A DNA stretch of 64,000 nt from Domibacillus iocasae. Its GTDB lineage: Bacteria; Bacillota; Bacilli; Bacillales; Domibacillaceae. The DNA lies in contig NZ_MAMP01000022.1 in assembly GCF_001750285.1 (NCBI RefSeq), forward strand, positions 1 to 64,000, in the 5' to 3' direction. Both the position numbers and the translations under genes were made by a program. Shown here in pieces: positions 9,986 to 19,494 of the stretch. The notes beneath the pieces were generated by a model. That model had not been told where the DNA came from, did not search any database, and saw nothing but the letters and a program-made list of their open reading frames with translations. Each line of letters starts with the position of its first letter. The first letter of the stretch is position 1.

Positions 9986-10895
9986 AAAAAAGGTAGCTGA
10001 TACATAGGCCAATCGCCAACAAAAATCCGTAAAATGTGTTTGTCTGTGCGGTTGCTTTCATGGCGGGCATCATTTGCACCGGGAGTGATTTGCCTTTAAA
10101 TCCATTAACAGCCTTAAAAGCTTTCGGAATGCTCAAATACGAAAGAAACAGCCAAAAAGATCTTAAATCCGTAAACAATAAAACGATCACCCATAGAAAT
10201 GCAATCACGAACGAAGCAGCTAAGAGCATAACGGCACGATCATGGCCAATTAAAATAGCGATCGTTTTCCGTCCGGCTTCTTTATCACCAATACGGTCCC
10301 GAATATTGTTTGCTAAATTAATACTGCCCACGAGTAAAATAATCGGAAACGAAAATAATACAGCTGTCATCGAAAGAAAGCCAGTTTGAATGAAAAATGA
10401 AATGTAAATAATGACGCCGCCCATAAAAAAACCGGACGCGGCTTCACCAAACGGTGTATAGGCAATCGGCAGCGGGCCGCCTGTATATAAGTAGCCAACA
10501 GCCATGCAGATTACACCGATTAAGCCGATCCACCAGGAAGAAATCGCGCAAATGTAAATGCCAAGTAAAAGTGCAATGCCAAAAAAAGCAAACGCCATAT
10601 GCAGCACGGTTTTTGGCTTTACACCATTCCGGACAATAGCACCGCCAATGCCAATCGATTTCTCCGTGTCGAGGCCGCGCTTAAAATCAAAGTATTCATT
10701 AAACATATTCGTCGCTGCCTGAATAAGCAAGGAGGCGATCATCATGGCTAAAAACAATGGAACGTGCAAGTCTGTATACGCAATGGCGAGCGCTGTCCCG
10801 AGAAAAACCGGCACGAACGCGGCGGTTAACGTATGAGGCCGCATAAGCTGCCACCATATTTGAAAACCGGTATCCGCCGAAGGGGTTTGGTTCAT
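9984..10895 (-). CDS. menA: 1,4-dihydroxy-2-naphthoate polyprenyltransferase MenA
   Basis: Attaches the polyprenyl chain to DHNA to give demethylmenaquinone in the membrane. 303 residues from the ATG at 10895, chosen over upstream in-frame Met codons because GGGAGAG lies 7 bases before it. Typical UbiA-family features are MRPHTLTAAFVPVFLG at the N-terminus, the first Asp-rich motif NEYFDFKRGLD near residue 70, the second one (NNIRDRIGDKEAGRKT) and about eight membrane segments. It diverges from menFDHB, as in other Bacilli, and has its own promoter and terminator. Confidence 0.95.
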   Translation of the reverse strand: MNQTPSADTGFQIWWQLMRPHTLTAAFVPVFLGTALAIAYTDLHVPLFLAMMIASLLIQAATNMFNEYFDFKRGLDTEKSIGIGGAIVRNGVKPKTVLHMAFAFFGIALLLGIYICAISSWWIGLIGVICMAVGYLYTGGPLPIAYTPFGEAASGFFMGGVIIYISFFIQTGFLSMTAVLFSFPIILLVGSINLANNIRDRIGDKEAGRKTIAILIGHDRAVMLLAASFVIAFLWVIVLLFTDLRSFWLFLSYLSIPKAFKAVNGFKGKSLPVQMMPAMKATAQTNTFYGFLLAIGLCISYLF

Positions 10896-10949
10896 TATTC
10901 TTCTCTCCCAATCCATCATTGTGAACAATTAAACAAATGTCCTTTATCA

Positions 10950-10978
10950 AGTGTAGAAAACGGAACCAAAAGTGTCAA
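10950..10978 (-). promoter_or_regulatory. Sigma-A promoter of menA
   Basis: On the minus strand TTGACA (10973-10978), a 17-base spacer and TACACT (10950-10955) lie about 55 bases before the menA start. Confidence 0.75.
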
Positions 10979-11064
10979 TCCTTTTTCAATATTACAGCGG
11001 CACAGAATATTTTCGGAAAAATCAAACATTGTCATTCAGAAATGAAAATGTGATGTAAGTGGTA

Positions 11065-11070
11065 TATAAT
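11065..11070 (+). promoter_or_regulatory. Candidate -10 box for menF operon
   Basis: A perfect TATAAT stands 110 bases before menF in the menA-menF divergent region, but no good -35 box is at the right distance. The leader between it and menF contains a short GCGGC/GCCGC hairpin (11091-11104) with no T run. Nothing else is seen in this roughly 280-base intergenic stretch. Confidence 0.4.
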
Positions 11071-11179
11071 AAAGAGTAAAGATAAAGAGCGCGGCATTTG
11101 CCGCAACGTCTTAATGTCCTGTAAAATAAGGGGCTAAAGAAGTTTGGCCGTATGTGGTCGGCACAATGGAGGGGTTTCA

Positions 11180-12574
11180 TTGGCTATGATAAAGGGGCAT
11201 CCGCTTAAAGGGGCCTTTGTTGATTTTATAAATGATATAAACGGTTCGACTTTGTTCAGCTATGTAGAAAAAGTAGAAAAAGGCGATCCGATCCGTTTTT
11301 ATGAAAACGGAAAAGAATGGTATAAAGGAGAGCGGTTTTATTTTAAAGACCGCGACGGCGATCGGGTCATTGCCGGATTGGGAAGTGTCCGGACCATCCA
11401 AAGCGCAAGTTCCGGCCGTTTCGCGGATGTGGAATCGCAGTGGGATGCATTTATGGACCGTTCATCGATACACAACCCGTATGATATTTATGGGACAGGT
11501 CCTGTCGCATTTGGCGGTTTTTCTTTTGATCCGATGCGGTCGCAGGGAGAAGAATGGTCCCGGTTTGCGCCTTCTTTTTTTTATGTGCCGGAACTGATGA
11601 TGACAATGTATGGCGGTGAAATGTATGTGACGGTCAATATGGTTTGCGAAGACGTAGATTCAAGTCCTTTATTTGACCGAATTGAAGAACGAAAGCATGC
11701 GATCCTATCCGATATGAAACATCCATCTGAAAAAGAAGCCGTGCTGATGGAGCTTCGTGCCGGTAATACAGCAGCCTGGAAGAAGTCGGTTCAGGCTGCT
11801 GTCGATAAAATTAAAGCGGATGCTGAATTGAAAAAAGTTGTACTTGCCCGGAAAGTAACAGCGGTTTTTGACGGAACGGTATCATCCGACCGTGTTCTGC
11901 GGCGCTTGGATGAAGGGCAGCCGGACAGCTTCGTTTTCTCAATGGAAGCGATGGACAGCTGTTTTTTAGGCGCTTCTCCGGAAAGACTTGTAAAAAAGCG
12001 GTCTCAAACCGTATTGACGACCTGCCTGGCCGGTTCAACGGCCCGTGGTGCAACAGAGCAGGAGGACGCGGAACTAGCTGAAGAGTTATTACATGATGAT
12101 AAAAATCGGATTGAACATGACTATGTTGTGCAAATGATTCGCCAGGAGATGCAGTCAATGTGCCGAAGTGTGACAGTGCCGGATGCGCCGGTCGTCATGA
12201 AAGTAAGAGACATCCAGCATTTGTATACACCGGTCGTTGGCGAGGCAAATGAAGAAGATTCAATTTTACGATTTGTGGAAACACTTCACCCAACACCTGC
12301 ATTAGGGGGGCTTCCAGGGGAAAAGGCGCTCGGAGTCATTCGCGACCTGGAAGAAATGGATCGGGGCTTTTATGCGGCGCCGGTCGGTTGGATGGACTAT
12401 CGGAAAAATGGAGAGTTTGCCGTTGCCATCCGTTCAGGGCTGATTGTGCAAAATGAAGCCTTTTTATATGCCGGCTGCGGAGTTGTACCGGATTCCAATC
12501 CGGAAACTGAGCTCGATGAAACGAATATGAAACTGCGGCCGATGCTGCGGGCGATTGGAGGCGGCAATGAATAA
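11180..12574 (+). CDS. menF: Isochorismate synthase MenF
   Basis: Converts chorismate to isochorismate, the first committed step to menaquinone. I prefer the TTG at 11180 (464 residues) because GGAGGGG ends 5 bases before it; ATG 11186 is the alternative. The N-terminal third is variable. The C-terminal chorismate-binding domain is clear: KKVVLARKV, FSMEAMDSCFLGASPERLV, TCLAGSTARG (ADIC/isochorismate signature), ELLHDDKNRIEHDYVV, then LHPTPALGGLPGEKAL and ELDETNMKLRPML. The final codons overlap menD. It is the head gene of menFDHB. Confidence 0.94.
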   Translation: MAMIKGHPLKGAFVDFINDINGSTLFSYVEKVEKGDPIRFYENGKEWYKGERFYFKDRDGDRVIAGLGSVRTIQSASSGRFADVESQWDAFMDRSSIHNPYDIYGTGPVAFGGFSFDPMRSQGEEWSRFAPSFFYVPELMMTMYGGEMYVTVNMVCEDVDSSPLFDRIEERKHAILSDMKHPSEKEAVLMELRAGNTAAWKKSVQAAVDKIKADAELKKVVLARKVTAVFDGTVSSDRVLRRLDEGQPDSFVFSMEAMDSCFLGASPERLVKKRSQTVLTTCLAGSTARGATEQEDAELAEELLHDDKNRIEHDYVVQMIRQEMQSMCRSVTVPDAPVVMKVRDIQHLYTPVVGEANEEDSILRFVETLHPTPALGGLPGEKALGVIRDLEEMDRGFYAAPVGWMDYRKNGEFAVAIRSGLIVQNEAFLYAGCGVVPDSNPETELDETNMKLRPMLRAIGGGNE

Positions 12575-14270
12575 CCATCAAGACAATATGACACAGTATA
12601 ACGCGCATTTTATCGACAGCCTTGTCCGCTCCGGCGTCAAGCACGCAGTAATCAGTCCGGGCTCCCGTTCAACACCGATGGCTTTGCTGATGGAAGAGCA
12701 TCCGCGGCTGCGCACGTTTATTCAAGTAGATGAGCGATCAGCGGGATTTTTTGCCCTCGGTTTGGCGAAAGCCTCGCAGCATCCGGTGGCGCTTTTATGT
12801 ACATCCGGCACGGCAGCCGCAAATTACATGCCGGCTGTCGCTGAAGCGAAAATTTCAAGGGTTCCACTTATTGTATTAACAGCGGACCGCCCGCCGGAAC
12901 TTCGTGACGTTGGCGCACCGCAAACGATTGACCAGCTTCATTTGTATGGACACACAGCAAAATGGTTTGCGGAAATGGCGCTGCCGGAAGCGGCGGAAAC
13001 GACTTTACAATACGTGCGAACACAAGGCGCGCGTGCGGTGTTTGAATCACTCACTGCCCCCGCTGGCCCTGTTCATTTGAACTTTCCGTACCGGGAGCCG
13101 CTGTTGCCGGATTATGACGGCGTTTATGAACGAATGTTGATACCGGCACCTGTGCGACTGATTTCTGGTAAAAAAGTGCCGGATTCAATTATGATGGATG
13201 ACATTGCCAAAGCGCTTCAAGTTGAAAAAGGGCTGATTGTCGCGGGTGAAATCATAAAACCGGGAATAGCTGATGCCATTGTTTCGCTTTCCGAAAAAAC
13301 GGGCTGGCCAATTGTGGCTGATCCGCTTTCGCAGCTTCGGGCAAATCATAAAGCGATCGACAGCTATGACGCTTTTTTACGGGATGATGAAGTAAAGGAA
13401 GCTTTAAAACCGGAAGCGATTATCCGGTTCGGCGCGCTTCCAGTGTCCAAAGCGCTAATGCTCTTTATGAAACGCCACCACAAGATTCCACACATGATTG
13501 TCGATGCGGATGGAGGCTGGCGTGATCCGTCACATATTGCAACGCATATGATCAACGTTGATGAGGTGGCTTTCTGCAGTGAAATGGTTAAACGACTGGA
13601 TCAGAAACGAGCCGATTGGCCGAAAATGTGGCAGGATGTAAACGCGGCAGCCCGATCCGAAATGAAAAAAGCAGAAGGGATGGATGAAGGTGCCCTGTTC
13701 CAACGCTTTTTGCAGGCAGTACCGGATGGTGCTTCTGTTTTTGCAGGAAACAGTATGCCGATCCGTGACCTCGATTCGTTCTTGTTTGCAGGCGAACAAA
13801 ACGTCCGTCTGCACGGAAATCGGGGTGCGAATGGCATAGACGGGCTCGTTTCGACTGCACTTGGTATTGCCGCGAGTGGTGAGAATGTTTTTGCTGTCAT
13901 GGGCGATTTATCTTTTTTTCACGATGTAAATGGGCTGCTTGCAGCGAAAATGAACGGATTGTCGATGACGGTTCTTGTCATGAACAACGACGGTGGCGGT
14001 ATTTTTTCTTATTTGCCGCAAGCGGGTGAACAAAAACATTTTGAACGGTTATTCGGCACACCGTCCGGTTTAAAGTTCGATCATGCAGCGGCATTATATG
14101 GCTGCCATTATGCTCGGATAACAAGTGCTGCCCAGCTCGAGAAAGAATTGACGGAAAAACGTGAAGGCATAACCATTTTAGAAGCATTTACAAACCGGGC
14201 AGAAAACACGGCGATTCATCGCAAGCTATGGCAAAATGCAATAGAAGCGGTGAAAAAGGTGATCCGATGA
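12567..14270 (+). CDS. menD: SEPHCHC synthase MenD (ThDP-dependent)
   Basis: Adds a succinic semialdehyde unit from 2-oxoglutarate to isochorismate. 567 residues from the ATG at 12567, which overlaps the menF stop and has GGAGG 5 bases upstream. ThDP-enzyme features are SPGSRSTPMAL and the glutamate in VDERSAGFFALGLAK at the N-terminus, GNSMPIRDLDSF and GNRGANGIDGLVSTALG mid-protein, and the cofactor Mg motif GDLSFFHDVNG...NNDGGGIFS. The stop overlaps the menH start (ATGA). Confidence 0.96.
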   Translation: MNNHQDNMTQYNAHFIDSLVRSGVKHAVISPGSRSTPMALLMEEHPRLRTFIQVDERSAGFFALGLAKASQHPVALLCTSGTAAANYMPAVAEAKISRVPLIVLTADRPPELRDVGAPQTIDQLHLYGHTAKWFAEMALPEAAETTLQYVRTQGARAVFESLTAPAGPVHLNFPYREPLLPDYDGVYERMLIPAPVRLISGKKVPDSIMMDDIAKALQVEKGLIVAGEIIKPGIADAIVSLSEKTGWPIVADPLSQLRANHKAIDSYDAFLRDDEVKEALKPEAIIRFGALPVSKALMLFMKRHHKIPHMIVDADGGWRDPSHIATHMINVDEVAFCSEMVKRLDQKRADWPKMWQDVNAAARSEMKKAEGMDEGALFQRFLQAVPDGASVFAGNSMPIRDLDSFLFAGEQNVRLHGNRGANGIDGLVSTALGIAASGENVFAVMGDLSFFHDVNGLLAAKMNGLSMTVLVMNNDGGGIFSYLPQAGEQKHFERLFGTPSGLKFDHAAALYGCHYARITSAAQLEKELTEKREGITILEAFTNRAENTAIHRKLWQNAIEAVKKVIR

Positions 14271-15061
14271 CGTTTTTTTTTCAAATAGAAGGAAAGGGAG
14301 AACCAGTACTTTTTTTGCATGGGTTCACTGGAAGCTCTCGTACGTGGGCAGGGTTTGAAAACCCTCTCCCCTTTCAGCTAGTTATGCCGGATCTCGCCGG
14401 GCACGGCCGGACAACACGTCTTTCATCCAGTCTTGAAGCAGAAGCGTCAGCGTTAAAAAAAATGATGACCCAGCAAGGATTTGCGTCTTTTCATCTTGTC
14501 GGCTATTCAATGGGCGGGCGGCTGGCACTGGCGCTGGCGCTTCTTTATCCGGAAGCGGTCCGCTCTCTCATTTTAGAGAGCGCTTCACCCGGACTCGAAA
14601 GCAAGCAGGAACGCGCTGAAAGAAAAGCGTCGGATGAAAAGCTGGCACAAAGGATTGAAAAGGATGGCATTGCTCCATTTGTTGATTTTTGGGAGAATAT
14701 CCCAATGTTCAGCTCGCAAAAATCGCTGTCGGTTTCAATCCGGGAAATGATTCGTTCAGAGCGTCTAAATCAGTCATCAGAAGGGCTTGCATCGTCACTC
14801 CGCCAGATGGGAACAGGCAGTCAGTCCTCTTATTGGCAACGGCTTTCTAACCTGCAGATGCCTGTCTTGCTGCTGACAGGCACGCGGGACGAAAAGTTTA
14901 CTCAGATCGCTTGTCAAATGAGCAGCTTGATCCCTTTTTGCGAGTGGATTGAATTTGAAGGAGCTGGTCATGCAATTCATGTGGAGCAACGCGAAAAATT
15001 TGGTACAATAGTAAAGAAGTTTTTGTTAAACATAAAAGGAGGGCAACAAAGTGGCAGTTAA
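14267..15061 (+). CDS. menH: SHCHC synthase MenH (alpha/beta hydrolase)
   Basis: Removes pyruvate from SEPHCHC to give SHCHC. 264 residues from the ATG that overlaps the menD stop; the earlier open frame has no ribosome site. The alpha/beta hydrolase signs are [12 protein letters not shown] (oxyanion loop), [10 protein letters not shown] with the nucleophile Ser, LTGTRDEKF (acid) and [10 protein letters not shown] (His). The 3' end overlaps menB by 11 bases. Corresponds to YtxM in B. subtilis. Confidence 0.93.
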   Translation: MTFFFQIEGKGEPVLFLHGFTGSSRTWAGFENPLPFQLVMPDLAGHGRTTRLSSSLEAEASALKKMMTQQGFASFHLVGYSMGGRLALALALLYPEAVRSLILESASPGLESKQERAERKASDEKLAQRIEKDGIAPFVDFWENIPMFSSQKSLSVSIREMIRSERLNQSSEGLASSLRQMGTGSQSSYWQRLSNLQMPVLLLTGTRDEKFTQIACQMSSLIPFCEWIEFEGAGHAIHVEQREKFGTIVKKFLLNIKGGQQSGS

Positions 15062-15869
15062 TTGGGTAAAAGAACGTGAATATGAAGATATTAAGTATGA
15101 AACGTATAATGGCATTGCCAAAGTGACGATCAATCGTCCGGAAGTACATAACGCATTTCGTCCGAAAACCGTCACGGAAATGATTGATGCATTCGCTCGT
15201 GCGCGAGACGATTCAAAGGTCGGCGTGATTATTTTAGCAGGAGAAGGCGGGAAAGCATTTTGTTCTGGCGGCGACCAGAAAGTACGCGGCCATGGCGGGT
15301 ACGTGGGCGACGATCAAATCCCCCGCTTAAATGTGCTTGACTTGCAGCGCTTGATCCGTGTGATTCCAAAGCCGGTTATCGCGATGGTAGCGGGTTATGC
15401 GATCGGCGGCGGCCACGTGCTTCACGTTGTATGTGATTTAACGATTGCAGCGGACAATGCGGTATTCGGCCAAACAGGTCCAAAAGTCGGCTCCTTTGAC
15501 GCAGGTTATGGCTCAGGTTATCTTGCCCGCATCGTTGGACACAAAAAAGCGCGTGAAATTTGGTTCCTGTGCCGTCAGTACAATGCACAAGAAGCGCTCG
15601 ATATGGGCCTTGTCAACACTGTGGTGCCGCTTGAAAAGCTTGAAGAAGAAACGGTACAATGGGCGGAAGAAATGCTTGAGAAGAGCCCGACCGCACTTCG
15701 CTTTATTAAAGCAGCGATGAACGCGGATACAGACGGTCTTGCTGGTTTGCAGCAGTTTGCCGGTGACGCGACACTTCTTTATTACACAACGGATGAAGCA
15801 AAAGAAGGACGCGATTCATTTAAAGAAAAACGCGATCCGGACTTTGGCCAGTTCCCGAGATTTCCGTAA
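15051..15869 (+). CDS. menB: 1,4-dihydroxy-2-naphthoyl-CoA synthase MenB
   Basis: Cyclises succinylbenzoyl-CoA to DHNA-CoA. 272 residues, the usual length. The start is GTG with AAAGGAGGG 7 bases upstream, inside the end of menH. Crotonase-fold motifs are [11 protein letters not shown] (oxyanion), [20 protein letters not shown] and [17 protein letters not shown] with the active-site Asp and Gly residues typical of MenB. A terminator follows before menE. Confidence 0.97.
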   Translation: MAVNWVKEREYEDIKYETYNGIAKVTINRPEVHNAFRPKTVTEMIDAFARARDDSKVGVIILAGEGGKAFCSGGDQKVRGHGGYVGDDQIPRLNVLDLQRLIRVIPKPVIAMVAGYAIGGGHVLHVVCDLTIAADNAVFGQTGPKVGSFDAGYGSGYLARIVGHKKAREIWFLCRQYNAQEALDMGLVNTVVPLEKLEEETVQWAEEMLEKSPTALRFIKAAMNADTDGLAGLQQFAGDATLLYYTTDEAKEGRDSFKEKRDPDFGQFPRFP

Positions 15870-15878
15870 ACAATAAGA

Positions 15879-15913
15879 AAAAGAGTGTCCATTTTTTATG
15901 GACACTCTTTTTT
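15879..15913 (+). terminator. Intra-operon terminator menB-menE
   Basis: A 13-14-bp stem (15879-15892 with 15898-15911) with a T-only loop is followed by T residues to 15913. It is only about 6 bases before the menE Shine-Dalgarno sequence. No other promoter for menEC is obvious, so partial read-through is likely. Confidence 0.85.
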
Positions 15914-15933
15914 CGATAGAAAGGATGATGGTA

Positions 15934-17373
15934 ATGAATATGCCGAACTGGCTGAAGCAGCGCGCTTTTTTAACACCAGATCGGAGCGCGCTTGTTTTTA
16001 ATGAACGAAAATGGACGTTCTCCCAGCTGTTTGATGAAACGTGCCGGACAGCAGACCGATTATATTCAGCAGGTATTCAAAAGGGTGACTATTGCGGTGT
16101 ACTGGCAGCGAACCAGCCTGAAACCGTATTTACGATATATGCACTGCAACAGATTGGTGCGACGGCTGTTATGTTGAACAGCCGGCTGACAACGGATGAA
16201 ATTGCCTGGCAGCTTCATGATGCGAAGGCGGTTTATTTGCTATACGATCAGGAACACACTGAAAAAGCCCAGCTTATTCCCAGCATACAGTCTCTTTTCA
16301 TCACCGGAATTGAAACAGTTTCAACCGCTGCTGAAGTTCGTCACACATTTTCCCTGGAAGAAACATGTTCCATTATGTATACATCAGGTACGACCGGCCG
16401 CCCAAAAGGAGTCATTCAAACGTATGGAAATCATTATACGAGTGCTGTGGCTTCCGCGCTGAACCTTGGTCTTCATTCAGATGACACCTGGCTTTGCGCT
16501 GTGCCCCTTTTTCATATTTCAGGCTATTCAATTTTGATGAAAAGTGTATTGTATGGCATGGAAGTGCATTTAATGGAAAAATTTAATTCGAAGCGTGTGA
16601 ATCAACTGTTAAAGTCAGGTGATGCAACGATGGTGTCTGTCGTTACAGCGATGCTTTCAGGGATGCTGAATGAGCTGGAGGGTGATTACAGTTCTCGTCT
16701 GCGCTGTATGCTTCTTGGCGGGGGACCGGCGCCTGTTTCCATTCTTGAAGCATGTAAAGCAAAAAGAATTCCCGTTTTCCAAACGTACGGTATGACCGAA
16801 ACAGCTTCTCAAATCGTCACACTTGCACCGGAGGATTCACTTGGAAAACTCGGTTCAGCAGGGAAACCGTTATTTCCATGTGCGGTCAAAATTGACGGAG
16901 CGGATGAAGGCGAGATTTTGGTAAGCGGCCCAAACGTGACACCGGGCTATTTAAATCGCCCAGATGTCAATAAACAAGCTTTTCAAGATGGCTGGTTTCG
17001 AACGGGCGATATTGGCCGTCTCGATGAAGATGGTTTTTTATATGTGCTGGACCGCCGCTCCGACTTAATCATTTCCGGCGGGGAAAATATTTATCCGGCT
17101 GAGATTGAGTCTGTGCTGACTGGACATCCAGCGATTCTTGAAGCGGGCGTCACAGGTGTGCCCAATGACCAATGGGGCAGCGTGCCGGCCGCTTTTTATG
17201 TAAACAAACAACCGGTTTCTGAAGAAGAACTAATCGATTTTTGCCGGGAAAAGCTGGCCCGTTATAAAGTTCCGGCTTATTTTGTAAAAGTGGATGCGCT
17301 GCCAAGAAATGCCGCAAACAAGCTGCTTCGGCGTGAGCTGGCAAAGCAATGGAGTGAACAGGATGAAGATTAA
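15934..17373 (+). CDS. menE: o-succinylbenzoate--CoA ligase MenE
   Basis: Activates o-succinylbenzoate to its CoA thioester with ATP. 479 residues from the ATG at 15934, which lies 9 bases after AAAGG; ATG codons at 15925, 15928 and 15940 are alternatives. It is an ANL adenylating enzyme with the P-loop-like YTSGTTGRPKGV, QTYGMTETAS, WFRTGDIGRLDEDG and DLIISGGENIYPAEIE, and the C-terminal Lys in LPRNAANKLLRR. It shares 11 bases with menC. Confidence 0.95.
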   Translation: MNMPNWLKQRAFLTPDRSALVFNERKWTFSQLFDETCRTADRLYSAGIQKGDYCGVLAANQPETVFTIYALQQIGATAVMLNSRLTTDEIAWQLHDAKAVYLLYDQEHTEKAQLIPSIQSLFITGIETVSTAAEVRHTFSLEETCSIMYTSGTTGRPKGVIQTYGNHYTSAVASALNLGLHSDDTWLCAVPLFHISGYSILMKSVLYGMEVHLMEKFNSKRVNQLLKSGDATMVSVVTAMLSGMLNELEGDYSSRLRCMLLGGGPAPVSILEACKAKRIPVFQTYGMTETASQIVTLAPEDSLGKLGSAGKPLFPCAVKIDGADEGEILVSGPNVTPGYLNRPDVNKQAFQDGWFRTGDIGRLDEDGFLYVLDRRSDLIISGGENIYPAEIESVLTGHPAILEAGVTGVPNDQWGSVPAAFYVNKQPVSEEELIDFCREKLARYKVPAYFVKVDALPRNAANKLLRRELAKQWSEQDED

Positions 17374-18463
17374 AAAGCTGAAAATGTATGTCGTTTCAAT
17401 GCCGCTGAAAAAGCCATTTCATACACATTTGGAAACGGTAACGAATCGTGAAGCGATTATCATTGAAGCAGAAGATGAACAAGGAATAGTCGGCTGGGGA
17501 GAAGCATCTGCTTTTTCCACGCCATGGTATACCGAAGAAACGGTCAAAACGGAATGGCACGTCATTAAAAATTTTTTATTTCCGCTGCTTAAAGATCGGC
17601 AAATCGATCATCCGGAAAAAATCGCTCATGTATTTTCTGTGATTCGGGGCAATCGAATGGCTAAAGCGGGGGTAGAGTCGGCGATTTGGGATTTATATGC
17701 GAAACAGTTAAACAAACCGCTTTTTGAGGTGTTAGGCGGAACACGCACGTCGATTCCGGTCGGAGCAGTAGCAGCCGGAAAGACAACAAATGAAATGTTA
17801 GAGCGAATTCAAACATTCATTGAGGCGGGTTACGAACGAATTAAAGTGAAAATCAGCCGGGAAGAGGATATTTCTTTGTTAACCACCATTCGTCAATCAT
17901 ATCCTCACCTATCATTAATGGCGGACGCTAATTCTGCGTACTCCATGCAAGATAAGGATCATTTAAAAAAGCTGGATAATTTTGAGCTTATGATGATCGA
18001 ACAGCCTTTTTCAGTAGATGATATGTGGGATCATGCGAAGCTGCAGAAAGTAATCCACACGCCTATCTGTTTAGATGAAAGCATTCGGTCGCTTCATGAT
18101 ACAGTTTGTGCACTTGAAATGGGGGCCTGTCAGGTTATCAATCTTAAATTCAGCCGCGTTGGCGGTTTATCAGAAGCGAAGCGCATCCATGACTGCTGTC
18201 TTCGGCAAAATGTGGACATGTGGGCCGGAGGGATGATTGAATTTGGCATTTCACGCGCTCATAATATTGCTCTCGCTTCACTTCCGGGATTTACAATGCC
18301 GGGAGATATCGTGTCTACGGATTACTATTGGGAAGCAGACGTCATTGAACCAGGTATTTTTGTCGAAAAAGGCCGGATTCAGCTGTCTAAAAAAGCGGGA
18401 ATTGGTTATAAAGTCAACCGAAAATGGCTCGAAAATAAAAAAGAAGCTGTTTATTTTGTCTGA
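17363..18463 (+). CDS. menC: o-succinylbenzoate synthase MenC
   Basis: Dehydrates SHCHC to o-succinylbenzoate. 366 residues from the ATG at 17363 (GGAG about 8 bases before), overlapping menE. Enolase-superfamily residues are visible: KVKIS (the KxK base), MADANSAY, MIEQPF, LDESIRS (metal ligands) and INLKFSRVGG. It belongs to the NSAR/OSBS subgroup found in Bacilli, so a second N-acylamino acid racemase activity is possible, but the operon context says OSBS. Confidence 0.95.
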   Translation: MKIKKLKMYVVSMPLKKPFHTHLETVTNREAIIIEAEDEQGIVGWGEASAFSTPWYTEETVKTEWHVIKNFLFPLLKDRQIDHPEKIAHVFSVIRGNRMAKAGVESAIWDLYAKQLNKPLFEVLGGTRTSIPVGAVAAGKTTNEMLERIQTFIEAGYERIKVKISREEDISLLTTIRQSYPHLSLMADANSAYSMQDKDHLKKLDNFELMMIEQPFSVDDMWDHAKLQKVIHTPICLDESIRSLHDTVCALEMGACQVINLKFSRVGGLSEAKRIHDCCLRQNVDMWAGGMIEFGISRAHNIALASLPGFTMPGDIVSTDYYWEADVIEPGIFVEKGRIQLSKKAGIGYKVNRKWLENKKEAVYFV

Positions 18464-18537
18464 ATTGTCGTTTTATTGAAACTTTTTTTGGGAAAAGAAG
18501 TAGAAAGGAGTAAGAAAAACAGAAAAGAGGTCAGCCC

Positions 18538-19077
18538 ATGGCAGTTGTAATTTGGATGGCATGTACCGCAGCGGCTCTTACTTTTTTTCTGTTTAGCCGC
18601 AAAAAGAGATGGTTGGAAGAGCTTCACGTAAAACTGAATGAGTCGTTTCATGAGGTGGATCTTTTTATGAAAAAGCGGGTAGAGGTGCATGCGAAGTGGG
18701 CGGAAAAGGTCGCTGCTTATGACCTTGATGCACAAGGGATTTTGGCAGAAATGATGGTTTTGCGTGACCGCTTTGATCACATGCCAATCGAGGAAAAGGT
18801 GCTGCTGTGTAAAAAGCTGGATAAGCTGTCGGATCAAATGATTGCATCTGCTGAGCATTGTCCGCGTCTCCGAACATCTGCGTCCTATATTCGTCTTCAT
18901 GCTCAAGCTGAGAGTTTAGTAGCGGAAATGCCAAACGCCTGCTGTGCTTACAATACACAAGCCAAGCAATTAAATGAAGCACTCCGTCGTTTCCCGGCAA
19001 ACATTACAGCAGGATTGGCTGGCTTTGAGCCAAAGGAGCTGTTCAGCCACCCCGAAAAAAAATCAGCCGCGGTCTGA
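18538..19077 (+). CDS. LemA-like membrane-anchored protein
   Basis: 179 residues. An N-terminal membrane segment (about 3-18) is followed by a basic stretch and a long helical domain. The C-terminal [20 protein letters not shown] and GFEPKELF resemble the YNxxxxxYNxxxxxFP...GF signature of LemA proteins, but the first half is divergent, so the family call is moderate. The function of LemA proteins is not settled. The ribosome site GAGGT is 7 bases before the ATG. Its 3' end overlaps the convergent yidD by 15 bases, and a shared terminator lies across the overlap. Confidence 0.65.
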   Translation: MAVVIWMACTAAALTFFLFSRKKRWLEELHVKLNESFHEVDLFMKKRVEVHAKWAEKVAAYDLDAQGILAEMMVLRDRFDHMPIEEKVLLCKKLDKLSDQMIASAEHCPRLRTSASYIRLHAQAESLVAEMPNACCAYNTQAKQLNEALRRFPANITAGLAGFEPKELFSHPEKKSAAV

Positions 19078-19087
19078 TTTTTTTTTT
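19055..19087. terminator. Bidirectional terminator lemA-like / yidD
   Basis: A stem of about 12 bp (AAAAAAAATCAG, 19055-19066, with CTGATTTTTTTT, 19074-19085) lies around a 7-base loop, with T runs on both strands. It is located inside the overlapping coding ends of the two convergent genes. Confidence 0.85.
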
Positions 19088-19305
19088 GGCCATTTTTCAG
19101 GAACTTCATCGAAGCCGCCCGGATGAAAGGGATGGCATTTTAAAATACGGATCATAGCAAGCAGCCCGCCTTTTAACGCCCCATGTCTTTGAACAGCTTC
19201 ATATCCATAATGAGAGCAGGTTGGATAAAAGCGGCATATCGGCGGTTTCATTGGTGACAGCACTTTTTGATAAAAACGGATCAAAAGCAAGAACAACTTT
19301 TTCAT
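19063..19305 (-). CDS. yidD: YidD, membrane protein insertion efficiency factor
   Basis: 80 residues. The YidD pattern is complete: an amphipathic N-terminal helix ([15 protein letters not shown]), [14 protein letters not shown], and [14 protein letters not shown] near the C-terminus. YidD acts beside YidC/Oxa1 at the inner leaflet. This is ytjA in B. subtilis. The start overlaps the stop of ytzI (ATGA), so the two are coupled. Confidence 0.94.
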   Translation of the reverse strand: MKKLFLLLIRFYQKVLSPMKPPICRFYPTCSHYGYEAVQRHGALKGGLLAMIRILKCHPFHPGGFDEVPEKWPKKKSDRG

Positions 19306-19457
19306 TTGTCTTCACGTGTTTCATCAGATAAATTATGTTTCGGCGGGTCGATTGTGTGCTTGTAGCTGTACCCTTTATTAATTGTTAAAACGGATAAAGC
19401 GAGCACTACAAGAACAACGATAATAGATATAATAATAACAATCATCATGGTCGACAT
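19302..19457 (-). CDS. ytzI: YtzI-like small membrane protein
   Basis: A 51-residue open frame with a strong site (AAGGGGGA about 8 bases before ATG). Residues 5-24 are a run of Ile/Val/Leu forming one membrane helix, followed by [18 protein letters not shown] and a charged tail. This agrees with the YtzI proteins of Bacillus, whose function is unknown. It is the first gene of a ytzI-yidD pair linked by an ATGA overlap, which suggests a role near membrane protein insertion; that is inference. Confidence 0.75.
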   Translation of the reverse strand: MSTMMIVIIISIIVVLVVLALSVLTINKGYSYKHTIDPPKHNLSDETREDK

Positions 19458-19494
19458 AAAAAATCCCCCTTTTTTCATAGTGTAACACGTTTTT

